Below are positions 61,446 to 64,000 of a DNA stretch of 64,000 nucleotides, piece by piece. The notes beneath the pieces are model-generated. The model searched no databases. It had not been told where the DNA came from and saw nothing but the letters and a program-made list of their open reading frames with translations. Positions within the stretch are counted from its first letter, which is position 1. Each line of letters opens with the position of its first letter. This DNA comes from Streptomyces sp. SID12501 (GTDB lineage Bacteria; Actinomycetota; Actinomycetes; Streptomycetales; Streptomycetaceae): NCBI RefSeq assembly GCF_010550245.1, contig NZ_JAAGLU010000006.1, positions 62,001-126,000 on the forward strand, read 5' to 3'. Made by a program: the position numbers and the translations under genes.

Positions 61446-64000
61446 ATGCTCCGCACCCCGCACCAGCAGGTCGACAGTCTGCTGAACGCTCTCGACCCGC
61501 TTCCGTATCCGCAGCGCATGCGTGAACTCGCCCTCCAAGCAAGGGAGTTCACGCCGTTGCGGCCGGTGTTGGCTGAACTGGAGGAACGCGGGTCGTACGG
61601 ACGTGACCTCGCGGTCGTCGCGGCGGCGGTCGGGCGGGACGCCGCATGGATCGCGGACCGGATCGCCGACCCCGACTCCTTTGTGCGCGGCCACGCACTG
61701 CAAGTCGCCGACAGCCTCCAAGTGCCCGACTCCGCCTATGAGTCGGGCCTGGTCGACGCCTCCGAGGCGGTACGCCGGGACCTGCTGCGCGCGATCGTCT
61801 CGGGCCGGCGCACCGCACTCGCCGACCGGCTGCTGGACGGACTTCGGCAGGACTGGGGCGACACGGAAGCGGCACGACTGCTGCCCGGCTGCACGCCGGA
61901 GACGGTGACACGGCTGCTCCCCGAGCTGTTCCACGCCTTCGACGGCTGGCGGGCGCTCGCCCGACGCCACCCCGAGGTTCTGCTCGACGTGGCGGAACGG
62001 GAGTTGGCCGAACTGCCCACCGCGCTGTACGACACCTGGTGGGAGCGCTGCGCCGATGCCATGGCCGCCGTCGTTCCACATGATCCCCTGCGTGTCCTCG
62101 GCTTCCTGGAACAGCGGCCGCCTCGGGGGCTCCCTGATCAACTCCGCTGCCGTATGGGCGTGTTCGCTGCGGCTGCCCCCGAGCGCGTGCTGTGCCTGCT
62201 CGCCACGCCCGGCTGGGCCGCCCTGGGAGTCCGCTCGCTGAACGCCTCCGTACTGCGCAGGCTGGCCCGCATCGGGAGTCCCGAACTCATCTCCTACGGA
62301 AGGGTGTTGGCGGCCTCCGGAGAACTCCCGGAACTTCTGAACGCCATGCCTCCCGGCAAGCGCCACGCCTTCCTCGTGGCGGTGCGGGAAGGGCGGGGCG
62401 CGGCTTCCCTCGTCGCCGACCAGACGATCCTGTCGGCGCTGCCCCGCACCCACGCCCCCGACGAGGCCCGCCGGACGGCCGCCGCCGCCCGGGAACGGGG
62501 CGCCGACTGGCACCGCGTACTCCTGGTCGAATCGTTCCTGCCCGTCGACGAGGTGCGCGCCACGATCGTCGACGCCACCCGCCGCCCGGCCGCCGAAGAC
62601 CGTGCCCTGGCCTGGCCGTTGCTGATCCGCAACGCCGCGCGCTCCGGCGACTCGGCCGCCGTCACCGCCGCTCTGGAGGAGATGGGGCGGCTGCGGAACG
62701 AGCAGGACCCCGTGCGCTCCGCCGCGTTGGGGGCGCTGGCCGCCGTCCGCCCCGCCCTGTTCACCGAGGACGCCGAACCGCACCTCGACCGCGTCGCCGG
62801 GGACGCCGTAGCGGCCCGCGACTCCTCCGCCCTCACCCGGCAGCGGCTCAGTGCCCTCGCCCTCGGGGTGCTGCGCGAGCACGCGGCGGGCGGACCACGG
62901 GAGTTGGTGAACTGGGCGCTGCGCACCCTGGTCCGCATCACCGGCCACACCGGCACCGCCGACCTCGGCCGCCTCGACCACACCCTCGCGCGCGGTCAGG
63001 AACACCGCGTGTACGAGGCACTGCGCCCCTGGATCGAGGCGGGCGCCGAGAAGGCCGACTACAGCCTCGTCTTCGCCCTCACCCGGGCCGTCGGACGACG
63101 TGCCGCCGGCATGGCCGAACTCCAGGACCTGCTCTGGCAGGCGATCCGGTACGGCGGCAAGGACTCGACCGTCCGCACAGCGGTCGACCTCTGGCTGGAA
63201 CCACCCGCCACCCGCGACGAACGGGTCGCGCGCATCCTCGCCCACGAACCCTCCGCCGGAGCGCTGCCCGCGGTGTGGCACATCCTCGCCCGCCGCCGCA
63301 CCGACCTGCTCGACCCGTTCCTGGCCGAGACTCCGCCGTACGGCCGCTTCCTGCCGAAGCGCGAGCCCTGGACCGCATGGGGCCACTACGACGTCCGGCG
63401 CTGGCTGCCCCGCCAACAGCGAGCGTTCATACGGCAGCTGACCGGTGTCGCCGCCGACTCCGCGCTGCCGCACCACCGGCGCGTCGGCGCGATCGAACAG
63501 GCCGCGCGCGTCCCGGAGTTCGGCAGCACGCTCGTACGGCAGTGGACCGGCTCCGGGGACGTCGTCCTCGCCGAGGCGGCCCTCGCCGCGCTCGCCCGCA
63601 CCGACCGGCCCCAGGACGCGCTGCCCGAACTGCTCGCGCACGCGGGCGACGACCGGGCCCGCGTCGCCGTCTACGCGGCCACCGGGGCCTCCCGGCACGC
63701 ACGGCCGTCGCTGCTGGCCGGGCAACTGGGGGAGATGCTGCGCGCGCCGGACACCAAGGTGACCAGCCGCAAGGAAGCGGTCCGCCTCGCAGCGACACGA
63801 CTCCCGGCGCCGTCGGCCGCGACGCTGCTGAACGAGACGTACGGGCGTCCCGGCGCCCACCGTGATGTGCGTACCGCGTGTGTGGCCTTCGCGGGCGGGC
63901 TGGTCGCGCACGAGCCGGTCTGGGAGGTGCTGCGAGACGCCGCCGGCGCCGAGCCGGTACTGCGCCGGGCCGTGCTGCGGGTGCGGCCCCTCGACCTGCC
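61446..64000 (+). CDS. Large helical-repeat-like protein, partial (runs off the right end)
   Basis: Open for 851 codons from ATG 61446 to the window edge with no stop. The protein begins MLRTPHQQVDSLLNALDPL and is almost entirely amphipathic helices with HEAT-like spacing, for example GYVRGHALQVADSL-type repeats (DPDSFVRGHALQVADSLQV near 80) and DPVRSAALGALAAVRPALF near 420. There are no Walker or catalytic motifs. CACAAT lies 7 nt before the ATG, so the message may be leaderless. Helical-repeat proteins of this kind scaffold other proteins; function unknown. Confidence 0.75.
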   Translation, partial: MLRTPHQQVDSLLNALDPLPYPQRMRELALQAREFTPLRPVLAELEERGSYGRDLAVVAAAVGRDAAWIADRIADPDSFVRGHALQVADSLQVPDSAYESGLVDASEAVRRDLLRAIVSGRRTALADRLLDGLRQDWGDTEAARLLPGCTPETVTRLLPELFHAFDGWRALARRHPEVLLDVAERELAELPTALYDTWWERCADAMAAVVPHDPLRVLGFLEQRPPRGLPDQLRCRMGVFAAAAPERVLCLLATPGWAALGVRSLNASVLRRLARIGSPELISYGRVLAASGELPELLNAMPPGKRHAFLVAVREGRGAASLVADQTILSALPRTHAPDEARRTAAAARERGADWHRVLLVESFLPVDEVRATIVDATRRPAAEDRALAWPLLIRNAARSGDSAAVTAALEEMGRLRNEQDPVRSAALGALAAVRPALFTEDAEPHLDRVAGDAVAARDSSALTRQRLSALALGVLREHAAGGPRELVNWALRTLVRITGHTGTADLGRLDHTLARGQEHRVYEALRPWIEAGAEKADYSLVFALTRAVGRRAAGMAELQDLLWQAIRYGGKDSTVRTAVDLWLEPPATRDERVARILAHEPSAGALPAVWHILARRRTDLLDPFLAETPPYGRFLPKREPWTAWGHYDVRRWLPRQQRAFIRQLTGVAADSALPHHRRVGAIEQAARVPEFGSTLVRQWTGSGDVVLAEAALAALARTDRPQDALPELLAHAGDDRARVAVYAATGASRHARPSLLAGQLGEMLRAPDTKVTSRKEAVRLAATRLPAPSAATLLNETYGRPGAHRDVRTACVAFAGGLVAHEPVWEVLRDAAGAEPVLRRAVLRVRPLDL

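Overview
The window is high-GC actinobacterial DNA and is almost certainly from a Streptomyces chromosome. Supporting signs are many GTG/TTG starts, 1-4 nt start/stop overlaps inside operons, Tat signal peptides on secreted proteins, a WhiB-family protein, a stand-alone LigD-type polymerase next to a separate ATP-dependent DNA ligase, and a pca operon with a MarR (PcaV-like) regulator. No rRNA, tRNA or CRISPR array was seen. The content is mostly catabolic and regulatory.

Layout. (1) 1-6.6 kb: an IclR regulator, the remains of an MHS-type transporter, a MarR regulator, and a divergent four-gene acyl-CoA cassette (SDR, amidohydrolase-2, acyl-CoA ligase, MaoC hydratase). It closes with a PaaX-type repressor cut short by an in-frame TGA. 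(2) 6.6-23.7 kb: a glycan-utilisation locus around a DeoR-type regulator. Leftward run PfkB kinase, ABC binding protein, two permeases, GH2 beta-galactosidase, two Tat-exported phosphoesterases and a secreted protein. Rightward run deoR-type gene, GH4 and GH38 alpha-mannosidase. (3) 23.7-25.9 kb: a TnpB element with a structured, omegaRNA-like 3' end. It appears to sit in the leader of a lost gene whose promoter carries two DasR/chitinase-type sites. (4) 25.9-30.5 kb: ATP-grasp ligase, metallophosphoesterase overlapping an Sfp-type phosphopantetheinyl transferase, a small conserved ORF and an alpha/beta hydrolase. (5) 30.5-33.8 kb: a coupled XRE, M78 protease and seven-helix-type membrane protein set, divergent from a MmyB-type sensor domain without HTH. 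(6) 33.9-38.4 kb: an NMT1-type ABC importer whose permease gene has an internal deletion, and a Rieske oxygenase, 72-aa protein and reductase operon. (7) 38.8-49.1 kb: phospholipase C, a DUF2510 scramblase-like protein, an EamA permease with a PAP2 enzyme, a TetR regulator with a multi-site operator, a DUF2510 membrane protein, and a LAL-type ATPase without the LuxR HTH. (8) 49.5-54.9 kb: pcaHGB plus fused pcaL under a PcaV-like MarR, then a second IclR whose 3' end is tandemly duplicated. (9) 55.3-64 kb: DUF3048 lipoprotein, split NHEJ ligase/polymerase pair, LacI regulator, VOC protein, WhiB-like protein, and a large helical-repeat-like protein running off the right edge.

How it fits together. 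Two aromatic routes meet here: a vanillate-demethylase-like oxygenase could supply protocatechuate, which pcaHG would cleave, with pcaB and pcaL acting next. The thiolase and CoA-transferase genes (pcaIJF) are absent from this operon. Decay is a theme: a transporter remnant, a nonsense codon in a repressor, a gutted permease, an orphan chitin-type promoter, and at least five copies of an intergenic repeat that supplies stop codons to two genes.
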